Position numbers and translations under genes: made by a program. Of a stretch of DNA of 64,000 nucleotides, positions 28,668 through 39,853 are shown in pieces; position 1 is the stretch's first letter, and the number at the start of each line of letters is the position of its first letter. The stretch is from assembly GCF_028728205.1 (NCBI RefSeq), contig NZ_JAQYUU010000001.1, forward strand, positions 62,001 through 126,000, in the 5' to 3' direction. The notes under the pieces are model-generated. The model worked only from the letters and a program-made list of their open reading frames with translations, did no database searches and had not been told where the DNA came from. The stretch is from Clostridium sp. 'White wine YQ' (lineage in GTDB: Bacteria; Bacillota; Clostridia; Clostridiales; Clostridiaceae).

Positions 28668-28731
28668 AATATTAACAAACAAGTACTTAATTCTTAATAT
28701 AAGAGTTAAAGTATAAGAGGGGGTTGACCTT

Positions 28732-29265
28732 ATGAAAGTAACTGTAATTGCAAAAAATATTGAATTAACACAAGCCTTAAAAGACACTGTTGAAAAGAAA
28801 ATTTCCAAATTAGGAAAGTATTTTAATCCAGATGTTGAAGCTAGAGCAACCTTAAGTGTACAAAAGAATAGACAAACTATCGAAGTAACCATTCCTTTTA
28901 ATGGAATTATACTTAGAGGAGAAGAATCAACAGATGATTTATATAGGTCAATAGATTTAGTTGAAGAGAAACTAGAAAGACAAATTAGAAAACAAAGAAC
29001 TAAAATTTCTAGAAGAGCTCATGGTGGAGCTGACTCACTAAGATATGTTAGCTTTGAATCAATTCCAGAAGAAGATGAACAAGAATTTAAAGTTGTTAAG
29101 ACAAAAAGGTTTAATGTTAAGCCAATGTCAACTGAAGAAGCTATCTTACAGATGGAACTATTAGGACATAATTTCTTTGTATATCAAGATGGAGAGACAA
29201 ATGATATGAATGTTGTATATAAGAGAAAAGATGGACAATATGGTTTAATTGAAGCAGAATTTTAA
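28732..29265 (+). CDS. hpf: Long-form ribosome hibernation promoting factor
   Basis: Dimerises 70S ribosomes into inactive 100S particles in stationary phase. The 177-aa long form has the N-terminal S30AE/YfiA domain (residues 1-100, VTVIAKNIELTQALKDTVEK) and the C-terminal dimerisation domain (about 118-177, RFNVKPMSTEEAILQMELLG, HNFFVYQDGETN, VVYKRKDG). GGGGG precedes the ATG. It has its own promoter and terminator. Confidence 0.96.
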   Translation: MKVTVIAKNIELTQALKDTVEKKISKLGKYFNPDVEARATLSVQKNRQTIEVTIPFNGIILRGEESTDDLYRSIDLVEEKLERQIRKQRTKISRRAHGGADSLRYVSFESIPEEDEQEFKVVKTKRFNVKPMSTEEAILQMELLGHNFFVYQDGETNDMNVVYKRKDGQYGLIEAEF

Positions 29266-29293
29266 AACATATGTAAAAAATTATATTTATAAT

Positions 29294-29318
29294 AAAACTC
29301 AGCGAAAGCTGAGTTTTT
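29294..29318 (+). terminator. Terminator after hpf
   Basis: AAAACTCAGC / GCTGAGTTTT stem capped by a GAAA tetraloop, then T. The ACTCAGC stem also occurs in the secA terminator near 31.98 kb. Confidence 0.9.
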
Positions 29319-29388
29319 AAATTATGATATGAAAATTATAAAATAATTATTGGATTGACCAAAACCTTGCAAAATGTGTAGTCAATGC

Positions 29389-29394
29389 TATAAT
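29389..29394 (+). promoter_or_regulatory. Putative -10 of secA
   Basis: TATAAT at 29389-29394 with TTGCAA 16 bases upstream (29367-29372). The 51-base distance to the start suits a simple promoter. Confidence 0.55.
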
Positions 29395-29439
29395 ATATAG
29401 GTAGAATTATAAAATAAATAGAAGATTGTGAGGATAAAT

Positions 29440-31959
29440 ATGGGGATAATTAGTAAAGTCTTTGGAAGCTATAGCGATAGGGAAGTAAAAAGAATTAAAC
29501 CTATAGTTGACAAGATAGATGCATTAGGACCTGAGATGGAAGCACTAAGTAATGAAGAACTTAGAGCAAAAACTGATGAATTTAAAAAGAGAGTACAAGA
29601 AGATGGAGAATCTTTAGATCATATTTTACCAGAAGCTTTTGCAGTTGTAAGAGAAGCAGCTTGGAGAACAATTGGACTTAAACATTATAGAGAACAATTA
29701 ATTGGTGGTATTGTATTACACCAAGGAAGAATTTCAGAAATGAAAACTGGTGAAGGTAAAACATTAGTGGCAACCTTACCTGCTTATTTAAACGCTTTAA
29801 CTGGAAAAGGGGTTCATATAGTTACAGTAAATGATTACCTTGCAAAAAGAGATAGAGACTGGATGAGTAATGTATATGAATTTCTTGGATTAACAACTGG
29901 GGTTATTGTTCATGAACTTAATAATGATCAAAGAAGAGAAGCATATAATTCAGATATAACTTATGGAACAAACAATGAGTTTGGTTTTGATTACTTAAGA
30001 GATAATATGGTAATTTACAAAGAAGAAAGAGTTCAAAGAAAGTTAAACTTTGCTATTGTGGATGAGGTTGACTCAATTTTAATAGATGAAGCTAGAACTC
30101 CACTTATTATTTCAGGGGCAGGAGAAAAGTCTACTGAATTTTATAAGATAGCAGATTTCTTTGTTAAAAAGCTAAAGCATGAAGAGCACTATACAATTGA
30201 TGAAAAGGCAAATGCTGCGATGTTAACAGAAGAAGGCGTTAAGATGGCAGAAGGTGCATTTCAAGTGCAAAACTATGCTGATGCAGAGAATATGGAATTA
30301 CAGCACTATATAACTCAAGCCCTTAAAGCTAACTATGTAATGAAAAGAGATAAAGATTACATGGTTAAAGATGGAGAAGTTATAATAGTAGATGAATTTA
30401 CAGGAAGACTTATGGAAGGTAGAAGATATTCTGATGGTCTTCACCAAGCTATAGAAGCAAAAGAGGGAGTTAAAGTTGAAAGAGAATCTAAAACTCTTGC
30501 AACAATAACATTCCAAAACTACTTTAGAATATATGAAAAACTTTCTGGTATGACAGGTACTGCATTAACAGAAGAAATAGAATTTAGAGAAATCTATGGT
30601 TTAGATGTTATAGTAATACCTACACATATGCCAATAGCAAGAATGGATCATCCAGATTTAGTATATAAAAGTGAACTAGGTAAGTTTATGGCAGTAGTTG
30701 AAGAAATTGCTGAAACTTATGAAGCAGGTCAGCCAGTTCTAGTAGGTACTGTAAGTATTGAAAAATCTGAACTACTTTCATCTTTATTAAAGAAAAGAGG
30801 AATTCCTCATCAAGTTCTTAATGCTAAGTATCACGAGCAAGAAGCGGAAATCATTACTCATGCTGGTGAAAGAGGAATGGTTACTATAGCAACTAACATG
30901 GCTGGTAGAGGTACAGATATTAAACTTGGTGAAGGTGTAACAGAACTTGGCGGTTTAAAAATAATAGGTACTGAAAGACATGAATCAAGAAGAATAGATA
31001 ACCAGTTAAGAGGTAGATCTGGACGTCAAGGAGATCCTGGATCTTCAAGATTCTATATTTCTCTTGAAGATGATTTAATGAGAATATTTGGATCAGAAAG
31101 AATTGCACCAATGGTTGACAAACTTGGTCTAAAAGAAGATGAAGCTATAGAAAGTAAAATGGTTTCAAAATCTATAGAAAATGCTCAAAAGAAAGTAGAA
31201 GGAAATAACTTTGACATAAGAAAAACATTACTTGGATATGATGATGTTATGAATATGCAAAGAGAAATTATCTACAAACAAAGAGCTGAAGTTTTAGAAG
31301 GTGAAAATGTTAAGACTGAAGTTGTGGATATGACTAGAGAACTTATTCATGCTTCTGTGGATGCACATTTAACTAATGTAGAAGACGATATAGATACACA
31401 AGTTAAGAACTTATTAACATATCTAGAGGAAATATGTATTCCGCATGGAACATTTACTGTAGAGGAATTAGCTAAACTTTCAAATGATGAAATAAAAGAA
31501 GCTCTATTATCTAAAGCTAATGAGATATATGCTGGAAAAGAACTTGAATTTGGCGAAGAGCAAATGAGAGAAGTTGAAAGAATTATTTTATTAAGAGCAG
31601 TAGATACAAAGTGGATGGATCATATTGATAGTATGGATCACTTAAAACAAGGTATAGGATTAAGAGCATATAAGCAACAAGATCCTACACAAGCATATCA
31701 ATTTGAAGGTTCTAATATGTTCGATGAAATGATCGAAAATATCAAACTTGAAACTGTTAGAATGTTATTCCATGTAAGAGTAGAAAAAGCACCAGAAAGA
31801 GAAAGAGTAGCAGAAGTTACAGGAGCTTCTCATGGTGGTGAAGAGGAAGAAACAAAGAAACAACCAGTTAAAAAGGAAAAGAAAGTTGGAAGAAATGATC
31901 TTTGTCCATGTGGTTCAGGAAAGAAATATAAAAATTGTCATGGAAGAACAAGTATATAA
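29440..31959 (+). CDS. secA: Protein translocase ATPase SecA
   Basis: Motor of the Sec secretion pathway. The 839-aa protein has Walker A (MKTGEGKT), DEVDS motif II ([18 protein letters not shown]), the preprotein-binding and helical scaffold domains, motif VI ([13 protein letters not shown]) and the C-terminal zinc tail [14 protein letters not shown] that binds SecB or ribosomes. The start is ATG 29440 after GTGAGG; the GTG at 29428 is part of that ribosome binding site. Confidence 0.98.
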   Translation: MGIISKVFGSYSDREVKRIKPIVDKIDALGPEMEALSNEELRAKTDEFKKRVQEDGESLDHILPEAFAVVREAAWRTIGLKHYREQLIGGIVLHQGRISEMKTGEGKTLVATLPAYLNALTGKGVHIVTVNDYLAKRDRDWMSNVYEFLGLTTGVIVHELNNDQRREAYNSDITYGTNNEFGFDYLRDNMVIYKEERVQRKLNFAIVDEVDSILIDEARTPLIISGAGEKSTEFYKIADFFVKKLKHEEHYTIDEKANAAMLTEEGVKMAEGAFQVQNYADAENMELQHYITQALKANYVMKRDKDYMVKDGEVIIVDEFTGRLMEGRRYSDGLHQAIEAKEGVKVERESKTLATITFQNYFRIYEKLSGMTGTALTEEIEFREIYGLDVIVIPTHMPIARMDHPDLVYKSELGKFMAVVEEIAETYEAGQPVLVGTVSIEKSELLSSLLKKRGIPHQVLNAKYHEQEAEIITHAGERGMVTIATNMAGRGTDIKLGEGVTELGGLKIIGTERHESRRIDNQLRGRSGRQGDPGSSRFYISLEDDLMRIFGSERIAPMVDKLGLKEDEAIESKMVSKSIENAQKKVEGNNFDIRKTLLGYDDVMNMQREIIYKQRAEVLEGENVKTEVVDMTRELIHASVDAHLTNVEDDIDTQVKNLLTYLEEICIPHGTFTVEELAKLSNDEIKEALLSKANEIYAGKELEFGEEQMREVERIILLRAVDTKWMDHIDSMDHLKQGIGLRAYKQQDPTQAYQFEGSNMFDEMIENIKLETVRMLFHVRVEKAPERERVAEVTGASHGGEEEETKKQPVKKEKKVGRNDLCPCGSGKKYKNCHGRTSI

Positions 31960-31977
31960 GAATATATAATTAGTATA

Positions 31978-32004
31978 AGAGACTCAGCTAAGCTGAGTTT
32001 CTTT
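31978..32004 (+). terminator. Terminator after secA
   Basis: AGACTCAGC / GCTGAGTTTC stem with a short loop, then TTT. Only about 30 bases before prfB, so some read-through is possible. Confidence 0.75.
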
Positions 32005-32031
32005 AAATTATGTTGGAAAGCGGTGATGTAG

Positions 32032-33130
32032 ATGATTTTAGAGTTAGAAAATGCTGTTTCAAAATTTAAAGTCATAAAAGAAATATTAGAGGAAATGGGG
32101 GCTTCACTTTGACCTTTCAGGTTTAAGTAAGAAGCTTCAGGAATTAGAATTAAATATGCAAGAAAAGGGCTTTTGGGATGATATAGCAAAAGCGGGAGAA
32201 ATAACTCAAGAAGCTAAAAGAGTTAAGGACAAAATAGAATATTTTAATTCACTTTTTTCTAAGGTAGAAGATATAGAAGTATTAATAGAGCTCGTAGAAG
32301 AAGATGACGAAGAAACTATAAAAGAGACTATAAATGAAATTAATATGCTTAACAATGAAGTGGAAAAGTTGAAAATAGAAATACTTTTATCAGGAGAATA
32401 TGATAGAAATAATGCAATTTTAACTTTACATACAGGAGTAGGTGGAACTGACGCTAATGACTGGACAGAAATGTTATTAAGAATGTATACTCGTTACTGT
32501 GAAGGTAGGGGATATAAGCTAGAGACACTAGATTACTTACCAGGAGATGAAGCTGGAGTTAAAAGTGTTACCCTAAGAGTTGAAGGTGAATTTGCATATG
32601 GATATCTTAAGGCTGAGAAAGGAATTCATAGATTGGTAAGAATTTCACCATATAACGCCAATGGTAAACGCCAAACTTCTTTTGCATCAGTAGAAGTATT
32701 ACCAGAACTTACGAAGGAACAAGATATAGAAATAAATCCAGCTGATCTTAAGACAGATACTTATAGAGCTAGTGGAGCAGGTGGGCAGCACGTAAATAAA
32801 ACAGAATCAGCTGTTAGAATTACGCATATACCAACAGGAATAGTAGTACAGTGCCAGAATGAAAGAAGTCAAATACAAAACAGAGAAACAGCAATGAATA
32901 TGCTTAAAGCAAAGTTAATTGAATTAAAAGAAAGAGCTCATAAAGAAAAGATTGAAGACTTAACTGGAGAGCTTAAAGACATGGGATGGGGAAGTCAAAT
33001 AAGATCATATGTATTCCACCCATATTCTATGGTAAAGGATCATAGAACTAACTACGAGACATCGAACGTTAATAGTGTAATGGATGGAAATCTTCAAGAT
33101 TTTATTAACGTATATTTAAGTCAAAATTAA
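32032..33130 (+). CDS. prfB: Peptide chain release factor 2, with programmed +1 frameshift
   Basis: Releases proteins at UGA and UAA. The first 26 codons (32032-32109) end at CTT followed by an in-frame TGA (32110-32112). Slipping +1 on CTTTGAC puts translation into the frame that runs from GAC at 32111 to 33130. A GGGGG tract five bases before the slip codon acts as the internal Shine-Dalgarno stimulator. The product has the GGQ loop ([16 protein letters not shown]). High RF2 terminates at TGA, low RF2 favours frameshifting, giving autoregulation. Confidence 0.95.
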
Positions 33131-33145
33131 AAATGATAAAGAGTA

Positions 33146-33178
33146 AAAACGCTAGATTTAAATTTTCTAGCGTTTTTT
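33146..33178 (+). terminator. Terminator after prfB
   Basis: AAAACGCTAGA / TCTAGCGTTTT stem, 9-base AT loop, then T run. Confidence 0.92.
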
Positions 33179-33257
33179 ATATTTACTCATAAACTTTGAA
33201 GTAAATCTTTTATATGGTATTCTATATGTAAAGAAAACATAAAAGAGGGTAGTAATT

Positions 33258-33944
33258 ATGGAAGTTAAAAACACAAAGGCTTATGAAGTGGTTATAGATA
33301 GTATAAAAGATATGGTATTTAAAAGAGAATTAAGAAAAGGAGATAAACTTCCAACAGAAAGAGAACTTGCTGAAAGTCTTAAGGTATCAAGAACCTCTGT
33401 AAGGGAGGCAATTAGATCATTAGAAATAATTGGACTAGTTGAAAGCAAACAAGGGGCCGGGAATTATATAAAAGACGACTTTGCTACATCGTTATTTGAA
33501 CCTTTATCAGTAATGTTTATGCTTCAGGAAAGTAGTCCAAAGGATATATTTCAATTAAGAGAAGTTCTAGAATTAGAATGTTGTAGGTTGGCAGCTAAAA
33601 ACATAAGAGACTATGAAATGGATAGGTTGCTATCAATAATAAGCGAAATGAAAGAAACTGATAGCGAGGAAAGAAGCAGCATTTTAGATAAAGAATTTCA
33701 TAACCTTATTACAACTACAAGTAGAAACAAGTTAATAATAAATGTTTTAAATGTTGTCTCTAAATTAATAGAAATATCAATTAAGGAATATAGAAGTCAA
33801 ATTATAGATTTATTTAAAAATGACAGAAAATTAGTAGAAATACATGAAAGTATATACTTAGCATTAAGAAGCAGAGATGAAGAAAAGATAATTAAAGCAA
33901 TGGAAGAACATTATACACTAATAAAACAATCTGTCAAAATGTAG
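33258..33944 (+). CDS. GntR/FadR-family regulator, probable lactate operon repressor
   Basis: 228-aa regulator with an N-terminal winged helix (residues 8-72: KLPTERELAESLKVSRTSVR) and a C-terminal all-helical FCD ligand domain (80-225, with REVLELECCRLAA, EFHNLI and the HESIYLAL metal/ligand His segment). FadR-subfamily proteins such as LldR and LutR sense lactate or related acids and bind TGGTnnnACCA sites. Two such sites lie ahead of the adjacent lactate permease, so it is the likely controller. AGGGTAG precedes the ATG. Confidence 0.85.
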   Translation: MEVKNTKAYEVVIDSIKDMVFKRELRKGDKLPTERELAESLKVSRTSVREAIRSLEIIGLVESKQGAGNYIKDDFATSLFEPLSVMFMLQESSPKDIFQLREVLELECCRLAAKNIRDYEMDRLLSIISEMKETDSEERSSILDKEFHNLITTTSRNKLIINVLNVVSKLIEISIKEYRSQIIDLFKNDRKLVEIHESIYLALRSRDEEKIIKAMEEHYTLIKQSVKM

Positions 33945-34020
33945 TTAATCTTTTAACAGTCACTTTGATAAATTATTTAAAAAATGTAGGTATTTTTACT
34001 AGAATAGTAATTTTATTTAT

Positions 34021-34068
34021 AAAACAAGACTTTTTAATAAAAAAATTAAAAAGTCTTGTTTTATTTTT
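34021..34068 (+). terminator. Terminator after the GntR regulator
   Basis: Perfect 18-bp stem AAAACAAGACTTTTTAAT / ATTAAAAAGTCTTGTTTT, AT loop, followed by T-rich sequence. It separates the regulator from the lactate operon. Confidence 0.85.
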
Positions 34069-34081
34069 ATTTATTATTCCA

Positions 34082-34110
34082 TTCACAGCAGAAAAGGTTT
34101 ACAATATAAA
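34082..34110 (+). promoter_or_regulatory. Putative promoter of the lactate operon
   Basis: TTCACA, 17-base spacer, TATAAA. The predicted transcription start falls at or next to the first operator. Confidence 0.55.
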
Positions 34111-34116
34111 TGTAAG

Positions 34117-34133
34117 AATTGGTCAGACCAATT
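34117..34133. promoter_or_regulatory. GntR/FadR operator 1
   Basis: Palindrome AATTGGTCAGACCAATT: perfect outside the 3-base centre, containing TGGTnnnACCA, the FadR/LldR family consensus. It overlaps the expected transcription start. Confidence 0.85.
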
Positions 34134-34135
34134 TC

Positions 34136-34156
34136 AATATTGGTAGAACCAATATT
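34136..34156. promoter_or_regulatory. GntR/FadR operator 2
   Basis: Second palindrome with half sites AATATTGGT and ACCAATATT around AGA. Its centre is 21 bases from that of operator 1, two helical turns, so two dimers could bind on the same DNA face. It ends just before the lctP ribosome binding site. Confidence 0.85.
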
Positions 34157-34170
34157 AGGGGGAGGAGTAT

Positions 34171-35694
34171 ATGAATAATTACGTATTATTTTTAATAGCC
34201 TTATTACCAATAATATGGCTAATGGTATCCTTAGGTAAATTAAAAATTCCAGGATATAAAGCAATCCCTATAGCATTAGTTATAACAATATTATTAGCAG
34301 TTTTAGTTTGGAAAGTTTCAATTACAAATGTATTTGGTGCAACCTTAGAAGGGTTTGCCATGGGTTTATGGCCTATTATGATTGTAATAATAGCCGCAGT
34401 ATTTACTTATAACCTTACACTCCATACGGGAGGAATGGATGTCATAAAAAAAATCATGACAAGTATAACTACAGACAAAAGAATATTGGTGCTTATACTT
34501 GCCTGGGGATTCGGAGGATTTTTAGAGGCAGTAGCAGGATTTGGAACAGCAGTTGCAATACCAGCAAGTATAATGGTTGCCTTAGGATTTGAACCTGTAT
34601 TTGCAGCTGTAATATGCCTTATGGCAAATACAACACCAACAGCTTTTGGAGCAGTTGGACTACCAGTATCTACACTAGCAAATGTAACTGGAATTCAGGT
34701 AGCACCTTTATCTTATGCAGTTTCAATGCAACTATTTGTGCTAATTGTTGTAGTGCCAATTGCATTAGTTATGATAACTGGTAAGAGTGTAAAGGCCATT
34801 AATGGAGTTTTAGGAATTTCTATAGTATCTGGACTAGCTTTTGCAGTTCCGCAAGTGATAGTAGCTAAATATTTAGGAGCAGAACTTCCAGCAATATTAG
34901 GATCAGTTGTTTCTATGGGTGCAACAATTCTTTGGGCAAAAATGTTTCATAAGGATAAAGCTCAAAAGAATACTGAAGCCATTGGTTTTAAAAAAGGGTT
35001 AATGGCATGGTTACCATTTATATTGGTATTTTCGTTTATATTATTAGCTTCGCCGCTAATTTCAGCAATAAATGGACCTTTAGCATCAATTAAAACATCA
35101 ATAAAGATTTATCATGGATTAGGAGGAAAACCTTACACATTCCAATGGATTACAGCTCCAGGTACTTTAATTATAATAGCTACATATATAGCAGGATTTA
35201 TTCAAGGATTTTCATTTAAAGAAATTACAAAGGTGTTATTTAAGACAATAAAACAAATGAGCATTTCTTTTATAACAATATTATCAATAGTAGCATTAGC
35301 AAAAGTAATGCAGTATAGCGGAATGATTAAATCCATCGCAGTAGTATTAGTTGCTATTACAGGTCCGTTATATCCACTGATTGCACCTATTATAGGAGCT
35401 TTAGGAACTTTTGTTACAGGTTCAGATACATCAGCCAATGTTTTATTTGGAGGCTTGCAGGTTGAAGCAGCTAAAGGATTAAATCTTGATCCCTATTGGC
35501 TTGCAGCAGCAAATACAGTTGGAGCAACTGCAGGCAAGATGATTTCACCACAGAGTATTGCAGTAGCAACAGCAGCAACTGGACTTAGTGGTAAAGAAGG
35601 AACAATATTAAATTCAACTTTAAAGTTCTGTTTAGTTTATGTAGTCGTTTTGGGACTCATAGTTTTTCTAGGGGGAAGACTTATAGGAGTATAA
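34171..35694 (+). CDS. lctP: L-lactate permease
   Basis: 507-aa membrane carrier of the LctP family (about 12 or more helices), importing lactate, probably with H+. The family segments FGGFLEAVAGFGTAVAIPA (34510-34563) and the late GTFVTGSDTSANVLFG with QSIAVATAATGL are present. GGGGGAGGAG precedes the ATG. It is the first gene of a four-gene operon with EtfB, EtfA and a FAD dehydrogenase. Confidence 0.95.
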   Translation: MNNYVLFLIALLPIIWLMVSLGKLKIPGYKAIPIALVITILLAVLVWKVSITNVFGATLEGFAMGLWPIMIVIIAAVFTYNLTLHTGGMDVIKKIMTSITTDKRILVLILAWGFGGFLEAVAGFGTAVAIPASIMVALGFEPVFAAVICLMANTTPTAFGAVGLPVSTLANVTGIQVAPLSYAVSMQLFVLIVVVPIALVMITGKSVKAINGVLGISIVSGLAFAVPQVIVAKYLGAELPAILGSVVSMGATILWAKMFHKDKAQKNTEAIGFKKGLMAWLPFILVFSFILLASPLISAINGPLASIKTSIKIYHGLGGKPYTFQWITAPGTLIIIATYIAGFIQGFSFKEITKVLFKTIKQMSISFITILSIVALAKVMQYSGMIKSIAVVLVAITGPLYPLIAPIIGALGTFVTGSDTSANVLFGGLQVEAAKGLNLDPYWLAAANTVGATAGKMISPQSIAVATAATGLSGKEGTILNSTLKFCLVYVVVLGLIVFLGGRLIGV

Positions 35695-35721
35695 ATACTA
35701 ATTATATGGAGGAGATATAGA

Positions 35722-36510
35722 ATGAATATTATTGTTTGTATTAAGCAAGTTCCGGGCACATCAAAAGTAGAGGTAGATCCTGTTACAGGCGTATTAAAAA
35801 GAGATGGAATAGATACTAAAATGAACCCTTATGATTTATATGCCTTAGAAACAGCAATAAGATTAAAAGAAGAATTAGGTGGAGTAATAAAAGTAATTTC
35901 AATGGGGCCACCTCAAGCAATGGATGTAATAAAAGAGGCCTATGCAATGGGAGCTGATGAAGGAACCATAATATCAGATAGAAAATTTGCAGGAGCAGAT
36001 GTGTTAGCAACCTCTTATACAATTTCTCAAGGAGTAAGAAAATTAGGAGAGTTTGATATTATAATCTGTGGAAAGCAAACTACTGATGGAGATACTGCAC
36101 AAGTAGGGCCAGAGATGGCAGAATATCTTGGATTGCCACATATATCAAATGTTAGAAAGATAAAAGAGACAAGAGAAGATTCCTTAATAGTTGAAATGGA
36201 TATGCCAAATACTATTGAAGTTGCGGAAATAAAATTCCCATGTCTAATAACAGTTGAAAAAGATATTAATGAACCAAGGTTACCATCCTTTAAAAGAAAA
36301 GTAGCAACAAGAGATAAAGAGATAGGTATGATTTCACTTAAGGAATTTGAGGATCAAGATGAGATGAAATATGGATTAAATGGATCACCTACTCAAGTAG
36401 AAAGAATATTTCCACCAGAAGTAAATAGTCATAGAGAAATGTGGAAAGATGAAAGTGGACAAATAGTTAAAAAGATGGCGCAAACTCTTAAGGAATTGAG
36501 ATTTATATAG
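35722..36510 (+). CDS. lctB: Electron-transfer flavoprotein subunit beta of the lactate dehydrogenase complex
   Basis: 262-aa EtfB. It carries the N-terminal CIKQVPGT, the nucleotide-binding ADEGTIISD and the signature VEMDMPNTIEVAEIKFPCLITVEK region. In Acetobacterium woodii LctBCD couples lactate oxidation to NAD+ reduction by flavin-based electron confurcation with reduced ferredoxin. The same gene order here (permease, EtfB, EtfA, dehydrogenase) supports that role rather than butyryl-CoA dehydrogenase partnership. Confidence 0.9.
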   Translation: MNIIVCIKQVPGTSKVEVDPVTGVLKRDGIDTKMNPYDLYALETAIRLKEELGGVIKVISMGPPQAMDVIKEAYAMGADEGTIISDRKFAGADVLATSYTISQGVRKLGEFDIIICGKQTTDGDTAQVGPEMAEYLGLPHISNVRKIKETREDSLIVEMDMPNTIEVAEIKFPCLITVEKDINEPRLPSFKRKVATRDKEIGMISLKEFEDQDEMKYGLNGSPTQVERIFPPEVNSHREMWKDESGQIVKKMAQTLKELRFI

Positions 36511-36522
36511 GGGGAATGTATT

Positions 36523-37716
36523 ATGGCAAAGTTAGTAGTTCATAATGAAAAGATTAATGATAAAAATGAAGTAATAAAGATGTGTCCTTTTGGAGCGATG
36601 GAAATTGTAAATGATAAGGTTGAAATAAATGCAAATTGTAAAATGTGTAGATTGTGCGTGAAAAAAGGGCCTGAAGGTGCTTTTGAATATGTAGAAGGTG
36701 AGAAAAAACCTGAAGTTGACAAGAGTTTATGGAAAGGAATAGGAGTGTATGTTGATCATGTCGAAGGAGATATACATCCAGTAACTTTTGAATTAATAGG
36801 AAAGGCAAGAGAACTCGCAGAGAAGATTAAACAAGAAGTATACTGCGTATTTATAGGAAATAATGTTGAAGATAAAGCACAAGAATTATTACATTATGGA
36901 GTTGATAAGGTTTTTGTGTATGATCATGATAGCTTAAGGGAATTTAGAATTGAACCATATTCAGCTGCATTTGAAGACTTTATAAACAATGTTAAACCAG
37001 CAGCTATTTTGGTGGGAGCAACTACTGTAGGCAGAAGCTTGGCACCGAGAATAGCAGCTAGATTTAGAACAGGGTTAACTGCTGATTGCACAATTCTTGA
37101 TATTAAAGAGAATACTGATCTTGTTCAAATAAGACCAGCCTTTGGTGGAAACATAATGGCTCAAATAGTGACTCCAAATTCAAGACCACAATTAGCAACA
37201 GTAAGATACAAGGTTATGGTTGCACCAGAAAGAAATGAAGAATGTACAGGAGAAATTATATCTTGCAAAATAGGAGAAGAAAAGTTAAAATCAGCAATTA
37301 ATGTTTTAGAAGTATTTAAAAAGGAAGCAGAAATTGGAATTTCAGATGCAGAGGTGTTAGTTGTAGCTGGAAGAGGAGTTAAATCTCAAAAAGATTTAAG
37401 TATGATAAAAGAATTGGCAGAGCTTTTAGGAGGAGAAGTTGCAGTAACAAGACCACTAATAGAATCAGGTTGGGCAGATGCAAAAATGCAGGTAGGATTA
37501 AGTGGAAGAACTGTAAGACCAAAATTAATTATAACTTGTGGAGTCTCAGGGGCAGTACAATTTACTGCAGGTATGAATAAGTCAGACGTTATATTTTCAA
37601 TAAATAAGGATGAAAAAGCACCTATTTTTCAAGTTGCTCACTATGGAATAGTTGGAGATATGTATGAAATAGTGCCAGCGCTTATTGAAAATATAAAATC
37701 AGCAAAGGAGGCTTAA
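36523..37716 (+). CDS. lctC: Electron-transfer flavoprotein subunit alpha with ferredoxin domain
   Basis: 397-aa EtfA with an extra N-terminal ferredoxin-like domain: Cys21 (CP), Cys39, Cys42 and Cys45 could hold one [4Fe-4S] cluster. The C-terminal FAD domain has [21 protein letters not shown] (37500-37562) and [20 protein letters not shown]. EtfA forms with a ferredoxin domain occur in lactate dehydrogenase-linked and other bifurcating Etfs. It starts 12 bases after EtfB and ends five bases before the dehydrogenase. Confidence 0.9.
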   Translation: MAKLVVHNEKINDKNEVIKMCPFGAMEIVNDKVEINANCKMCRLCVKKGPEGAFEYVEGEKKPEVDKSLWKGIGVYVDHVEGDIHPVTFELIGKARELAEKIKQEVYCVFIGNNVEDKAQELLHYGVDKVFVYDHDSLREFRIEPYSAAFEDFINNVKPAAILVGATTVGRSLAPRIAARFRTGLTADCTILDIKENTDLVQIRPAFGGNIMAQIVTPNSRPQLATVRYKVMVAPERNEECTGEIISCKIGEEKLKSAINVLEVFKKEAEIGISDAEVLVVAGRGVKSQKDLSMIKELAELLGGEVAVTRPLIESGWADAKMQVGLSGRTVRPKLIITCGVSGAVQFTAGMNKSDVIFSINKDEKAPIFQVAHYGIVGDMYEIVPALIENIKSAKEA

Positions 37717-37720
37717 TATC

Positions 37721-39118
37721 ATGGAATATAAAAAAGTTGAAAACCAAGACTATTTAGAAATAAAAAGAATAATAAATGATGATGAGAGGGTTTTATATAA
37801 AGAAAATATAGGTGAAGATTATTCTCACGATGAATTAGGTGCAGTTAAAAAAATGCCTGATTTGGTAGTTCAAGCTATAACTACAGAAGATGTATCCAAT
37901 GTTATGAAATACGCATACGAAAATAATATTGCAGTTACCCCAAGGGGTTCTGGAACTGGATTAGTTGGGGCAGCAGTCCCAATACATGGGGGGATAGTAA
38001 TTGACTTATCTAGAATGAATAAAATACTTGAGCTTGACGAAGAGAATTTGACGCTTACATTAGAAACAGGTGTTTTATTAATGGAAATATCAAAATATGT
38101 TGAGGAATTTGATTTATTTTATCCACCAGATCCAGGTGAAAAAACTGCTACTATCGGAGGTAATATAAGCACAAATGCAGGTGGGATGAGAGCAGTAAAA
38201 TATGGAGTAACAAGAGATTTTGTAAGAGGGTTAGAAGTAGTACTTCCAAATGGAGAAGTAGTAAACTTAGGAGGAAAGGTAGTAAAAAATAGTTCTGGAT
38301 ATGCATTGAAAGATCTTATAGTGGGGTCAGAGGGAACACTTGGAATAGTTACAAAAGCTATATTAAGATTATTACCATTACCTAAAAAAGCAATATCTCT
38401 ACTTATACCTTTTCCTGATTTAGATAGGGCAATAGAAACAGTACCAAAGATAATAAAATCTAAAACTATTCCTACAGCAATCGAATTTATGCAAAGAGCT
38501 GCAATAGTAGCTGCAGAAGAATTCTTAGGAAAGAAGTTTCCAGATTCTCAATCAGATGCTTATTTATTATTAACTTTTGATGGTAATTCAAAGCAAGAAA
38601 TAGAAGCCAGTTATGAAAAAGTAGCTAATATATGTCTAGAAAATGGAGCTTTAGATGTATTAATATCAGATACAGAAGAAAGACAAGAATCTATTTGGTC
38701 AGCAAGAGGTGCATTCCTTGAAGCAATAAAAGCATCTACTACAGAAATGGATGAAGTAGATGTGGTAGTTCCAAGAAATAAGGTTGCTGAATTTATAAAA
38801 TATACACATCAATTAGAAGAAAAACATGAGATAAGAATAAGAAGCTTTGGTCATGCCGGAGATGGTAATTTACACATATATATTCTGAAGGATGAACTTG
38901 ACGAAGTAACATGGAATAAAAAACTTAAAGATGTTATGGAAGATATGTATGCTAAAGGAAGAGAATTAAAAGGACAAGTTTCTGGAGAGCATGGTATTGG
39001 TTTAGCTAAGAGACCATATCTTAAAAAAGCAATACCTGAAGAAAACTTAATTATAATGAGGGGAATTAAACAAGCTTTTGATCCTAAGAATATCTTAAAT
39101 CCAGGTAAAGTTATTTAG
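37721..39118 (+). CDS. lctD: FAD-linked lactate dehydrogenase (GlcD family)
   Basis: 465-aa FAD-binding oxidoreductase oxidising lactate (probably D-lactate in this fold) to pyruvate, passing electrons to the EtfAB pair. N-terminal PCMH-type FAD domain: [45 protein letters not shown]-terminal FAD-oxidase domain with [13 protein letters not shown] and [14 protein letters not shown]. Last gene of the operon, followed by a two-way terminator. Confidence 0.92.
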   Translation: MEYKKVENQDYLEIKRIINDDERVLYKENIGEDYSHDELGAVKKMPDLVVQAITTEDVSNVMKYAYENNIAVTPRGSGTGLVGAAVPIHGGIVIDLSRMNKILELDEENLTLTLETGVLLMEISKYVEEFDLFYPPDPGEKTATIGGNISTNAGGMRAVKYGVTRDFVRGLEVVLPNGEVVNLGGKVVKNSSGYALKDLIVGSEGTLGIVTKAILRLLPLPKKAISLLIPFPDLDRAIETVPKIIKSKTIPTAIEFMQRAAIVAAEEFLGKKFPDSQSDAYLLLTFDGNSKQEIEASYEKVANICLENGALDVLISDTEERQESIWSARGAFLEAIKASTTEMDEVDVVVPRNKVAEFIKYTHQLEEKHEIRIRSFGHAGDGNLHIYILKDELDEVTWNKKLKDVMEDMYAKGRELKGQVSGEHGIGLAKRPYLKKAIPEENLIIMRGIKQAFDPKNILNPGKVI

Positions 39119-39130
39119 TTTATTAGTGTT

Positions 39131-39160
39131 AAAAAATGGAGGTGATACCTCCATTTTTTT
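39131..39160. terminator. Bidirectional terminator between lctD and the Asn-rich lipoprotein
   Basis: AAAAAATGGAGGT / ACCTCCATTTTTT stem with a GAT loop, T-rich on both strands, between convergent genes. Confidence 0.93.
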
Positions 39161-39182
39161 ATGTTAGTTTATATATTTGAAT

Positions 39183-39713
<531 letters not shown>

Positions 39714-39853
39714 TATAACACTCCTTAATTTTATGATAGAACAGTTACTGCTTATAAATATAGTGGGTTATTGTGACAATATCGTGTTAAGAGTTTGAAT
39801 AATTTGTTACATTTAGCTAAAATAATATATGAATAGAATTTTAAGGAGGACAT

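Noticed and set aside
32156-33130. prfB as a shorter gene starting at ATG 32156, or as a frameshifted pseudogene
   Set aside because: The upstream frame, in-frame TGA and CTTTGAC slip site are the standard RF2 autoregulation signal, so the gene is whole.
33965-34174. A 69-codon frame between the GntR regulator and lctP
   Set aside because: It spans the terminator stem and both operators; hydrophobic pattern comes from AT-rich DNA.
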